Below the pieces are notes generated by a model. It saw only the letters and a program-made list of their open reading frames with translations. It did not search any database and was not told the DNA's origin. The position numbers were made by a program, and so were the translations under genes. This document shows positions 26,039 through 33,715 of a DNA stretch of 35,869 bases, piece after piece; within the stretch, counting starts at the first letter, position 1, and each line of letters starts with the position of its first letter. The stretch spans positions 1 through 35,869 of the forward strand of contig NZ_JARJLM010000128.1 of the NCBI RefSeq assembly GCF_029335485.1. Direction: 5' to 3'. The DNA is from Cupriavidus basilensis (GTDB taxonomy: Bacteria > Pseudomonadota > Gammaproteobacteria > Burkholderiales > Burkholderiaceae).

Positions 26039-27052
26039 TCAAGACCGTACGAAAATGCGTTTTTTCTCGCCCCGACCGAACGCTTCAAGGGCGCGCTCCC
26101 AGGGCAATACCTCGTGGGGAATCCGGGTCGTGCCAATCAGGCCCTTGTCGATGCGTTCCAGCACCTGATCCATCAGCGCCCGGGCATGTGGCTGGCCGGT
26201 GAAGTAGGTGATGTTCTTGGCAAACAAGGTATGGACGGGCATCTCGAATCCCTGAAAGTAGGGCGTCGTCGTGGTGCAGACGCCGCCCGGGGCGACATGC
26301 TTCAGTCCCTCGGTCAGCATGGCAGGGCTACCGCTGTTGTCCGAGAGAATGGAGAAGCTGCGATCGCCGAGGTCCGCATAGGCAAGGGCACGGGCGCCCA
26401 TCTGTTCGGCCCACGCCCGATGCTGTGGCGTGTCTGACGCCAGGATGAGATCCTCCACGCCCAGCGCCTTTGCTGCGGCGATGGCATAGAGGCTCATGTT
26501 GATCGCCACGCCGGAAAGCACGAGCACCGAAGGCCGGTCGTAGTTCGCGAGGAACGGCGCAATCGTGCGGTAGGTGTCAACCAGGTTGCAGCCCACAGCA
26601 GCGCAGTCGATGGCGCTCACGCCTGCGGGCACAGGGACGAGCATCCCGTCGGCAAAAGGAACCAGCAGGCGGTCTGACATCCCGCCCCCCCAGTCGCCGC
26701 CTGCCGGGCCTAAGCCGTAGTTCGCCAGCAGAGGTCGCGAACTGCAGCAATTTGTGCGCCCATGTCCACACTCGCCACACGTGCCGCAACTGATGTGCAA
26801 CGGCAGCACGACCTGCATGCCGACAGATACGCTGGCAACGTCAGCGCCTGTCTCGATGACTTCGGCAACGATCTCGTGGCCCAAGGCGACGGGGCCGGGG
26901 AGATGGATCCGGCCTTGGACCAAGGCGCGATCGAAGTCGCAAACGCCGACGGCAATCGGGCGGACGATCGCTGCCTGCGGACTGTTCAACGTGGGCGGCG
27001 CCACCTCCTGCCACCCAAGTTCGCCGGCTCGCTTCATGACGAGTTGCTGCAT
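26039..27052 (-). CDS. Zinc-dependent alcohol dehydrogenase (MDR)
   Basis: 337 residues from ATG 27052, preceded by GGGGGCAAG. Catalytic zinc ligands are suggested by VGVCDFD and GPVALGHEIVAEVIETGADV. The structural zinc set is CGTCGECGHGRTNC (C-xx-C-xx-C-x7-C pattern). The dinucleotide domain is partly unusual: VLVLSGVAINMSLYAIAAAK replaces the common GxGxxG. Members oxidise alcohols or reduce aldehydes with NAD(P). It is the first gene of the pair with the OYE gene and is divergent from tetR at 27137. Two palindromic operators in the 84-bp gap imply repression by that TetR protein. Confidence 0.9.
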   Translation of the reverse strand: MQQLVMKRAGELGWQEVAPPTLNSPQAAIVRPIAVGVCDFDRALVQGRIHLPGPVALGHEIVAEVIETGADVASVSVGMQVVLPLHISCGTCGECGHGRTNCCSSRPLLANYGLGPAGGDWGGGMSDRLLVPFADGMLVPVPAGVSAIDCAAVGCNLVDTYRTIAPFLANYDRPSVLVLSGVAINMSLYAIAAAKALGVEDLILASDTPQHRAWAEQMGARALAYADLGDRSFSILSDNSGSPAMLTEGLKHVAPGGVCTTTTPYFQGFEMPVHTLFAKNITYFTGQPHARALMDQVLERIDKGLIGTTRIPHEVLPWERALEAFGRGEKKRIFVRS

Positions 27053-27060
27053 CTTGCCCC

Positions 27061-27114
27061 CTATGACGATTGTCCTAATCGTCCTTGCAATCTAATATAA
27101 GACGATCGTCATAG
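27061..27114. promoter_or_regulatory. Divergent promoter with paired TetR-type operators
   Basis: CTATGACGATTGTC (27061-27074) and GACGATCGTCATAG (27101-27114) are inverted copies matching at 13 of 14 positions. Each contains a GACGAT(C/T)GTC palindrome core, and the cores are 36 bp apart. On the plus strand TTGTCC (27070-27075) and TAATAT (27093-27098), with a 17-bp spacer, make a good tetR promoter. On the minus strand TTGACT (27118-27113) and TTAGAT, 17 bp apart, could serve the dehydrogenase gene. A dimer on each site would block both promoters. Confidence 0.8.
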
Positions 27115-27136
27115 TCAAGAAGGATCGTGCATCACC

Positions 27137-27727
27137 ATGTCTTCACGCGACCAAATGATTGCCACCGGCATCGAGATGTTCAGGCGCGAGGGTTACCAAT
27201 CGTGTTCCTGGCGCAAGCTCGTCGAGAAGTCAGGCGCCCCGTGGGGATCGGCCTACCACTACTTCCCGCAAGGCAAGGAGCAACTGGGCGTGGCCGTCAT
27301 TGAGCGGGCGGCGCAACTGGGCGCTGCCTGGATCGCTCGGTCTTTCGAGGGACAGGCGAGCGCCGCCGAGGGGATCACCGCCGTGCTGCGCGGCAGCGCC
27401 CAATTGCTCGGCCACGAGCGCTACCAGGCGGGGTGCCCCATCGCGGTTGTCATCCTTGAGCGTGGTTCACATTCCCCGGCCCTCACCGCGGCCTGCGCGG
27501 CGGCGTTCGAGAGCTGGCGGCGGCAGCTCGCACAGGCATTGGAAGCGCGTGGATTCGAGGTCGAGCGCGCCAGCGGCATCGCGTTGATCACGCTAGTCGT
27601 GCTGGAAGGCTGCCTTGTGCTCGCGCGGGCAGCCGGTTCGACAGAAGCGTTCGAGGTGGGCCTGGCCACGCTGCTTGCCCAGCTCGGAGAACAGGGACAG
27701 GCTGGACCTGTCGCAGTAAGGACGTGA
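27137..27727 (+). CDS. TetR-family regulator (LmrA/YxaF-like)
   Basis: 196 residues from ATG 27137. HTH: SSRDQMIATGIEMFRREGYQ, SWRKLVEKSGAPWGSAYHYF, then PQGKEQLGVAVIERA; the G-S-x-Y-H-Y-F-P-x-G-K-E-Q-L pattern is typical of the LmrA/YxaF branch. The C-terminal domain includes GCPIAVVILERGSHSPAL. It is divergent from the alcohol dehydrogenase/OYE pair and faces two palindromic sites in a compact shared promoter, so it is very likely the local repressor and autoregulates. The inducer is probably a substrate of these reductases; this is inference. Confidence 0.93.
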   Translation: MSSRDQMIATGIEMFRREGYQSCSWRKLVEKSGAPWGSAYHYFPQGKEQLGVAVIERAAQLGAAWIARSFEGQASAAEGITAVLRGSAQLLGHERYQAGCPIAVVILERGSHSPALTAACAAAFESWRRQLAQALEARGFEVERASGIALITLVVLEGCLVLARAAGSTEAFEVGLATLLAQLGEQGQAGPVAVRT

Positions 27728-27810
27728 AGAGGCTCCCGGGGGCAGCCGTGATAGGAATTTGACATGCGTGCCCGTGCTATCCTTCCGGGTCTTGGCCTGG
27801 AGACCGAGGC

Positions 27811-29070
27811 TTGCCGCGCATCCCGGTCAGGTATCAATCGCACATCAAATTGCAGGTTTCACGCGTGTCCGATCCGCTGGTTGGCTCATTGATTCGATGG
27901 CGCCTTCATTGGTGGGGCGTGGCCACCGGACGCGTGGTCGTGCGCCACTGGCAGTGGTTCGTTCTGGCGGGCGTGCTCGTTCCCGCTGGCGCACCGCTGC
28001 GCGGCCTGCTGCTTGCCCTGGCTTCCCCGCTCCTGCAGGCGGTGCAGGTCGGTCACGGCGTCGGCTGGCATTTCACGCGTATCGGGGCGATCGAGCTCGT
28101 TGCGGCCGCCTGGGTTCTCGTGCAGCGCCATGCGATCGCGGGCGGCGATTTCCTCCCTTATGTCAGAGCATTGCCCCTGACTGCTGCCCAGCGGCGCATC
28201 GTGGACCTTGCAGTGCTGGTGCCGGCCAATACCCTGCTACTCGTTCCCGTCGCCGCGACCCTGCTTCTGGCCCCCGTGCTCGGATTTTTCACGGGTGGGC
28301 TGATGCCTGCCGCCATCCCGGTGCTGGCGGTGCTGGCGCTGCTGGTGCAACTCGTCGTGCTCGAAGGCCGCGCGCTGGCTGCCGTGCCGATCCTGGCAGC
28401 CGACCTGGCCCTGAGCTGGGCTCTGTCCGGTGTATCGGCTATTGCGCAGTGGTCCGCGTTGAGCGCCGCGTTCGTGCTCGGTCTGTCTGCACTGGTGCCG
28501 ACGCCACGCATCCCCTTACCCGTAGCCGACCGGGCGCAGCGGCGCATGGCGGCCGCCGAGCGTCTGCTGGGACCTACTTGGCGGATCCAGTGCAAGGCGC
28601 TCGCCGCTCGGGCCGCCACGCTTATGCGAACCCTGGCGCTGTCCGCCATCGCGCTGGCCGCAAACATCCTGTACGCGGCGTTCGCCTTCGACGACCGAGC
28701 CCTGCCCACCGCGGCGCTGATGCTTGCGGCGCTCGCGCTGGTCACGGCGGGGTGGTATCGCACCCTGCACGACGCGCACGCACCGGTGTCGGATTTCCTT
28801 TCGACGCTGCCGCTGTCCCGACACTTCTGGCGGTGGCGGGACATCCGTTTCATCGCCGTGCTCGGCGCGCTGCCAGCATCGGCCGTGCTGGGGCCGCTGC
28901 TCGTGCGGGCTCCACACCGCCTTCCGGCAGTCGCGCTGCTGTTGCTCGGATACTGGGCTCTGCTCGCCGCGCTGCGCTGGCCCTTGCTGCGTGGTGGACG
29001 TCAAGCGACGCTGCTGGCTGCGATGATGGCCGGCGCCTGGTCGGCTGCCGCAGTGGCGGCAACCCATTGA
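27811..29070 (+). CDS. ABC transporter permease-like multi-span membrane protein
   Basis: Up to 419 residues from TTG 27811; GTG 27865 is an alternative and neither has a clear ribosome site. At least ten hydrophobic helices are visible. The protein seems to repeat a motif: GGDFLPYVRALPLTAAQRRI (about 110-130) and VSDFLSTLPLSRHFWRWRDI (about 328-347), both of the form DFL..LPL followed by Arg. These may be the two cytoplasmic coupling segments. The ATPase gene starts 12 bp downstream, so the pair forms an ABC transporter. No substrate-binding protein or accessory gene is nearby. An exporter or a self-protection transporter is possible, but the substrate is unknown. Confidence 0.8.
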   Translation: MPRIPVRYQSHIKLQVSRVSDPLVGSLIRWRLHWWGVATGRVVVRHWQWFVLAGVLVPAGAPLRGLLLALASPLLQAVQVGHGVGWHFTRIGAIELVAAAWVLVQRHAIAGGDFLPYVRALPLTAAQRRIVDLAVLVPANTLLLVPVAATLLLAPVLGFFTGGLMPAAIPVLAVLALLVQLVVLEGRALAAVPILAADLALSWALSGVSAIAQWSALSAAFVLGLSALVPTPRIPLPVADRAQRRMAAAERLLGPTWRIQCKALAARAATLMRTLALSAIALAANILYAAFAFDDRALPTAALMLAALALVTAGWYRTLHDAHAPVSDFLSTLPLSRHFWRWRDIRFIAVLGALPASAVLGPLLVRAPHRLPAVALLLLGYWALLAALRWPLLRGGRQATLLAAMMAGAWSAAAVAATH

Positions 29071-29082
29071 GGAGATTGGCCT

Positions 29083-29709
29083 GTGCTGCGTTTCGAGGGA
29101 TTGTCCAAGTCGTTCGGCTGGAGGCGGGTGATCCACGGCGCCGCCGGCACATTGGGGCCGGGCGCCTATGCGCTGCAAGGGGCCAACGGCAGCGGCAAGT
29201 CGACGCTGCTGGCCTTGCTCGCGGGAGCTATCGCGCCAGACGCCGGGGAGGTGTGGATCGATGGGCTCAGCTTGGCTCGCGACCCGGTCCGAGCGCGGCA
29301 GCGGCTCGCCTATGCGCCAGATCAAAGTCCGATCTATCCCTTCATGACAGGGTACGATCTGCTCGACTTCGTCGCAACGGCCCGGGCATGCTGCGTGGAT
29401 GATTCGGTCATGGACATGGTCGAGGAGGCTGGCTTGACTTCCCACCTCCCCACACGGTTCTCCGCGATGTCGCTAGGAACGCAGAAGAAATTCCTTCTGT
29501 GTGCGGCCTGGATTGGCAACACGCCAGTGCTGCTGCTCGACGAGCCGAGCAATGGGCTCGACCTCACCGCCCGCGCGGTGGTCGAGCGCCGCATCGTCGA
29601 GCGTTCGGCAACGAGGCTCACGCTCTTTGCGAGCCACGACGGCGCATTCATCAATGCCTGCGGGGCCAGTGTTGTCCCGCTCGGCGAATTGCTGTCGCCT
29701 GCGGGCTAA
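29083..29709 (+). CDS. ABC transporter ATP-binding protein
   Basis: 208 residues from GTG 29083, with GAGGAG about 8 bp upstream. Complete nucleotide-binding motifs: Walker A GANGSGKSTLLALLAG, Q-loop LAYAPDQSPIYPFM, signature FSAMSLGTQKKFLLC (SLGTQ in place of LSGGQ), Walker B PVLLLDEPSNGLDL and the H-loop in LFASHDGAF. It energises the permease encoded just upstream. The degenerate signature resembles ABC-2-type exporters of small molecules or peptides. At 208 residues it is on the short side for the family. Confidence 0.92.
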   Translation: MLRFEGLSKSFGWRRVIHGAAGTLGPGAYALQGANGSGKSTLLALLAGAIAPDAGEVWIDGLSLARDPVRARQRLAYAPDQSPIYPFMTGYDLLDFVATARACCVDDSVMDMVEEAGLTSHLPTRFSAMSLGTQKKFLLCAAWIGNTPVLLLDEPSNGLDLTARAVVERRIVERSATRLTLFASHDGAFINACGASVVPLGELLSPAG

Positions 29710-30078
29710 AGCAAGCCGAACGAACCCCGCCAGTGCCTTCCAGCGTCCGGCGCCTCGTGCTGGTGAACCACGTGAAGGCCCATGACGGATGCGGACATGG
29801 TGAAATGGTCAGCCTGATCAGGATGCCGCAGTAGGCCTTGCGCTCGCGCTGGATCCGCGCGGACGGGCTGTAGAAGCGCTGCGGGCTGCGATCGGCGCGC
29901 GTGCCAGCAGCAGGTCGCCGATGGTGCGGCGACGCGGCCGTTGCCGTCGTGCTTCAGAAAATCTGAAGCGATCCCATCTGCGGCAGCTAAAGATTGCTGC
30001 CGGGCGTCCGTAATGTTGTTGAGCTTGGACGGCGTGCGCGCGTCGTCCACCGTGCAACATTCTGGCGAGATTCTGGAA
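29710..30078. other. Spacer between the ABC genes and the response regulator
   Basis: This 369-bp interval carries the Fic remnant on the minus strand and the leader of the response-regulator gene. No terminator after the ATPase gene and no strong promoter before the regulator could be recognised. A direct repeat TTCTGG (30060-30065 and 30071-30076) overlaps the regulator ribosome site, and its role is unknown. Confidence 0.4.
29817..29960 (-). pseudogene. Fic-domain protein remnant in three frames
   Basis: On the minus strand three adjacent frames read in order: FLKHDGNGRV (29960-29931), RTIGDLLLARA (about 29928-29896) and QRFYSPSARIQRERKAY (29881 downward). This is the order seen in Fic proteins: the DGNGR catalytic loop, an A-x-A-D-L-A-L-A-R helix, then RFYSMSAQI(x)ERKAYY. 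The catalytic loop His (HPFxDGNGR) is lost; only HDGNGR remains. Two frameshifts separate the parts, and the N-terminal half is missing because the response-regulator promoter lies there. Fic enzymes transfer AMP to target proteins and often act as toxins. This copy is dead. Confidence 0.7.
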
Positions 30079-30738
30079 ATGGGAAGAGTTCTACTGCTTG
30101 AAGACGAAGCCGAGTTACGCGAGGAAATCGCGGTCTTCCTGCAAAAGCGCGGCTGGCAGGTCAGCCACGCCAGTACCCTGGCGGAATTTCGACCACAGGC
30201 CCTTCAGGCGGATATCGCGGTTGTCGATGTCATGCTGCCGGACGGCTCCGGCTTCGATGCCGTCAGTTGGCTTCGGGAGCAGCGTGCGGGCTGCGGCATC
30301 GTCATGCTCACGGCCCTTGGCGATACGCACGATCGTGTGCGTGGCTTGACCGATGGTGCGGACCACTACCTGGTCAAGCCGATCAAACTACTGGAGTTTG
30401 ATGCGGTGCTGCGTGCGCTCAGCCGGCGCGTGGTCGTCAACTGGCGCCTGGACCTCCAGGCCGGCACGCTGGAGGACCCGGCCGGCGACCGGCTGATCGT
30501 TTCCAGCAATGAAAGCAGGTTGCTTGAAATGCTGGCCCGCCATCCGGCCCAGCCGGTCGAGCGCCGGGAGATCGCCGAGGGCTTCGGCTTCAACTGGATG
30601 CACTACGACGAGCGCCGGCTGGAAACCCTGGTCAGCCGTCTGCGCCAGCGCTGGCGCTGCGAGGCGGGATCGGAACTGCCGCTCAAGACTGCGCATCGCA
30701 AGGGCTACACCTTTGCCGCGCCGCTGTCGGTAGCATGA
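30079..30738 (+). CDS. OmpR/PhoB-family response regulator
   Basis: 219 residues from ATG 30079, with GGCGAGA upstream. The receiver domain has the acidic pocket LLLEDEAELREE (residues 5-16), phospho-acceptor Asp50 in ADIAVVDVMLPDGSGFD, the Thr in VMLTALGD and the Lys in LVKPIKLLEF. The C-terminal winged helix includes SNESRLLEMLARHP, RREIAEGFGFNW and ETLVSRLRQRW, with KTAHRKGYTF as the wing. It acts as a phosphorylation-dependent DNA-binding regulator. Its likely partner is the histidine kinase gene that converges on it from the opposite strand with only 12 bp between the stops. Target genes are unknown. Confidence 0.93.
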   Translation: MGRVLLLEDEAELREEIAVFLQKRGWQVSHASTLAEFRPQALQADIAVVDVMLPDGSGFDAVSWLREQRAGCGIVMLTALGDTHDRVRGLTDGADHYLVKPIKLLEFDAVLRALSRRVVVNWRLDLQAGTLEDPAGDRLIVSSNESRLLEMLARHPAQPVERREIAEGFGFNWMHYDERRLETLVSRLRQRWRCEAGSELPLKTAHRKGYTFAAPLSVA

Positions 30739-30750
30739 GCGCCGCTCGGG

Positions 30751-32844
30751 TCAGAGCGGCTGCAGCACTGCGCCGTCGGGTGCGAGCGAGCCTGGGCATG
30801 GCTCTGCCGGAAGAAAGACGCGTACAAGGCAGCCGCGACCCGGGGTACTCTCCAGCGTGAGCGAACCGCCCTGGATCTCGACCATGCGCCGTGCCAGCGG
30901 CAACCCCAGCCCGGTTCCTGGCTTCCGGCCCGCGTTCTGGCCGCGATAGAAGCGGTCGAAGATATGAGGCAGGTCGGCCGTCGGGATGCCCTGGCCGTCG
31001 TCTTGTACCTCGAGTTCGACGCCCTGCGCCACCGTGCGCCCGCGCAGCGTTACGCGGCTACCGACCGGCGTGTACTTGACAGCGTTGTCGGCCAGTGAGC
31101 GCAGGACCAGCCGCAGCAGGCTTGCGTCGCACTGGAAGTCCTTGGGCAATGCATAGGCGTCCACTGCCAGCGCATGCCCTTCGGAGAGCAGGTGCGCTGC
31201 GGCCGCGGCATCTTCCAGCAGCGAGGCCAGGTCGACAGGTGCGGGCCGTGCGCCATGGTGCAGCAGCTCGAAGCAGCTCTCGTTGAGCGAGTCGTTGAGC
31301 AGCAACGTCATGCGTTGCGTGGCGCGCAGGATCTTCTTGTATCGCGCCGACGCCTGCGGGTCGCCTTCGGTATCGTCCAGTTCCAGGTTCTGTGCCGTGA
31401 TGTCGATCACGGCCAGTGGCGTGCGCAACTCGTGCGAGACCGTGGCCAGAAACTGCCGTTGCTCTTCCTGCGCGCGCCGCTCCAGCGACAACGCTGCCTC
31501 CACGCGCGCCATCGCCTCGCGCAGGGACTGCGTGCGCAGTGCCACCTTGGCCTCCAGGTCGCGCTCGGCCTGGCGTGCGACGCGCAGCGCTTCCGCCTGG
31601 GCCGATTCCTTTTGCGAACGCATGTCGGTGTACTGCCGGCTGATGGCGGAGTTCATGATCAGCAGAAAGGCCATCATGCCCAGGTAGCTGGCGTTATCGA
31701 CGAACACGCCCGAATCGATCCAGCCGACATTGCGCGCCAGCCGCAGCACCGTGCCGCCAACCAGCAGCGTGAGCACCAGCAGAATGACACGTGCCGGCCG
31801 GTAGCCGCGCCAGGTCATCCAGCCCGAAAGGCCGAGCAATACGCCGATGACGACCAGTTCCCAGAGCAGGTTGAGCGGACGTACCCACCAGATGTTGACG
31901 ACCACCAGGAAAGGTGCGGAGAGGATGGCAACCGCCCAGGTCAGGTTCGAGAAGCCGCGCACCCAGGGCCGCCATGGAGAGTCAAAGAGGCCAAGATAGT
32001 GCAGCGTGAACAGTACGCCCAACGGCACGGCTGAGAACCAGCTCACGACATACAACGTATCGGCGAGCAGCGGCCAGCCCGGCAGCAGGTATTGATAGGT
32101 GAAGCCCTCGGCCGACATCGATGTGAACATGTCGGCCAGCACAGTCAGGCTGAACAGCCCGAACGAGCGGTGCCGCGTCACCCAGTAGAACCATCCGCAG
32201 GTAATCAGCAGCACCAGGTGCGCGGCGTAGAACAGCCCGAACAGCAGTTGTTCCGTACCGATGGCGCCGATGAACGCATCCGGCGACCAAATGGTCAGCG
32301 GGAAGCTGAGCGTGCTGGTGCTGCGCACGCGTACATACACGGTGACAGGATGCTCGGGCGGAAGGTTCAGCAGGAAGACCGGCGTGCGGTGGAAGACGTC
32401 GCGCCCTTCCAGCGGTTGCCGGTCGCCGGCGATGCGTGCGCCGTAGCCGCCGCCAGGTTGGGGCGTGTAGAGGGTGACGTCGTCGAGCAGGGCGGATCCC
32501 AACTGCAGCAGCCATTGCGGCGAGGCGTCCTCCGGCCGTGTCAGCGTGATGCGCAGCCACACGCTGCCATGCCGGTAGCCCAGCGCCGGCGGCGCGGTCT
32601 GCGGGCGGAAGGCGGTGGCGATTTCAGGTTGCCCCATCTGCTCGACGGTCAGGGTGTCCTGTGGGTCGAGCAACAGCTCCCAATGGCGGTCAAGTGCGAT
32701 CTTCCCTGAAGCCGGCAGGCGCAAACCGGCTTGCACCGTGCCGGGAATGAGGGTGAAAAACAGGACGACGCAAAGCGCCCGGATCATGGCGGCTACCGGG
32801 CTGGAGCCGGCGCGGTGCAGTTCTCGCCACTTGCCTTTCTTCAA
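30751..32844 (-). CDS. 7TM-DISM sensor histidine kinase
   Basis: 697 residues from TTG 32844, chosen because GGAGG lies 5 bp upstream; ATG 32787 is the alternative with a poorer ribosome site. A signal peptide (MIRALCVVLFFTLIPGTVQA) leads to an extracytoplasmic beta-rich sensor of about 150 residues (GYRHGSVWLRITLTRPED, VTVYVRVRSTSTLSFPLTIW). Seven helices follow at about 200-400 (7TMR-DISM type). A coiled-coil linker leads to the HisKA box FLATVSHELRTPLAV with His471, and the ATPase has LADNAVKYTP, DDGQGIP and GTGLGLPLA. It autophosphorylates and passes phosphate to the response regulator at 30079. The DISM sensor class is thought to bind small ligands such as sugars, but the signal here is unknown. 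Confidence 0.92.
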   Translation of the reverse strand: MKKGKWRELHRAGSSPVAAMIRALCVVLFFTLIPGTVQAGLRLPASGKIALDRHWELLLDPQDTLTVEQMGQPEIATAFRPQTAPPALGYRHGSVWLRITLTRPEDASPQWLLQLGSALLDDVTLYTPQPGGGYGARIAGDRQPLEGRDVFHRTPVFLLNLPPEHPVTVYVRVRSTSTLSFPLTIWSPDAFIGAIGTEQLLFGLFYAAHLVLLITCGWFYWVTRHRSFGLFSLTVLADMFTSMSAEGFTYQYLLPGWPLLADTLYVVSWFSAVPLGVLFTLHYLGLFDSPWRPWVRGFSNLTWAVAILSAPFLVVVNIWWVRPLNLLWELVVIGVLLGLSGWMTWRGYRPARVILLVLTLLVGGTVLRLARNVGWIDSGVFVDNASYLGMMAFLLIMNSAISRQYTDMRSQKESAQAEALRVARQAERDLEAKVALRTQSLREAMARVEAALSLERRAQEEQRQFLATVSHELRTPLAVIDITAQNLELDDTEGDPQASARYKKILRATQRMTLLLNDSLNESCFELLHHGARPAPVDLASLLEDAAAAAHLLSEGHALAVDAYALPKDFQCDASLLRLVLRSLADNAVKYTPVGSRVTLRGRTVAQGVELEVQDDGQGIPTADLPHIFDRFYRGQNAGRKPGTGLGLPLARRMVEIQGGSLTLESTPGRGCLVRVFLPAEPCPGSLAPDGAVLQPL

Positions 32845-33269
32845 ACCTTCCTCCAATCACTGTGTACCTGTACCGCGCCACCGGAGCGCCAGGCAGCGTG
32901 CCGCGATGCGTGTGCCGCAGCGGCAGGACTATAGCCCACCCGCGGTTGCTTCTGGTGCCGCCGGTGGCAATGTCAGAACTTGTCAGCATTCCTGGCAGGC
33001 CGCTGGCGTGGAGGTGAATTGGGTCGGAGACGGGAATGGCACGGACATCTCGGAGACTCTGGATCGGGGTGTTGGACGGGGATTCCAGCAGGGCTGGGCA
33101 GGTCACGGATTGGACGCGGATCGTCGGATTCCCGGCTGGTCAAACATGGCGGGGCGATCCCCGGACCCATGCCCGGGAAAATCTGCCGCGCAGGGAGGCC
33201 TGTCAGAGATGCTGGTCCCGGTGCCGGTCTTGCCGAAGCCTTTTTCCTTGCACCTGGCGCTGCGGAGGG
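32845..33269. other. Spacer between the kinase gene and the IS5 remnant
   Basis: About 425 bp with no supported gene. It contains the kinase leader and the TGTCAG repeat. The part right of 33000 has no recognisable protein in any frame and may be insertion-sequence flank. Confidence 0.4.
32971..32986. promoter_or_regulatory. TGTCAG direct repeat upstream of the kinase gene
   Basis: TGTCAG occurs at 32971-32976 and 32981-32986, a 10-bp period typical of tandem OmpR-family binding sites. It lies 127 bp upstream of the kinase start. A minus-strand TATAGT near 32930-32935 could be the -10 of the kinase promoter. Autoregulation by the neighbouring response regulator is possible but unproven. Confidence 0.35.
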
Positions 33270-33684
33270 CTTCGGCGGGCGCCCGGAGCGGCGGAGCGGG
33301 GAGTGTGCCGGTCTGTGAGGAGCGCTTCCTGGGCCGGATGGCCTGGTCCCGCTCGGGGGCTGTCGCATACAGCGGTGCAGCCAGCCAATGTTTCGTTCGA
33401 CAACCCAGCGCGTCTTGCCAAGACCGCTGCCGGGGGGCTCGCCGCGGCGAGCGATCTCGGGGGCGATGCCGGCAGCGTGCAGGGGCTTGCGGTACTTGTC
33501 GTGGCAGTAGCCGCGCCCCCTGAACGATGCGTCGCTTGGACCAGGGGCGGCCCCAGTTGCCGCGGATCGGAAGAATCGCCTCGATCAGCGCCACCAGTCA
33601 GGTGACGTCATTGCGGTTGGCGCCGGTCAGTATCAGCGCCGATGGAATACCCGTGAGCACGATCGTCCAGCAGTTTGCGCCTGG
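33270..33684 (-). pseudogene. IS5-family transposase remnant
   Basis: The minus frame reads GIPSALILTGANRNDVT, then an in-frame TGA (33600-33598), then LVALIEAILPIRGNWGRP in the same frame. This is the catalytic-core text of IS5/IS427-type transposases (GTPLAVILTGANRNDV, LIEAIPPIRGKRGRP). After a frameshift another frame gives GLGKTRWVVERNIGWLHR, matching the conserved GSGLGKTRWVVERTFAWLH with its catalytic Glu. The N-terminal part is missing and the C-terminal end (normally WERRADIHEAF) is blurred. At least one stop and one or more frameshifts make it inactive. It abuts the ICMT-like gene, whose 3' end may therefore be a junction with the element. Confidence 0.85.
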
Positions 33685-33715
33685 GTAAGCGGGCGCGCCG
33701 GGCCCGGTCCGCTGG

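Noticed and set aside
27759-29402. A 547-codon plus-strand frame overlapping the ABC permease and ATPase genes
   Set aside because: It reads Arg/Gly/Ala-rich text without motifs, while the overlapping frames give coherent transmembrane and ATPase proteins.
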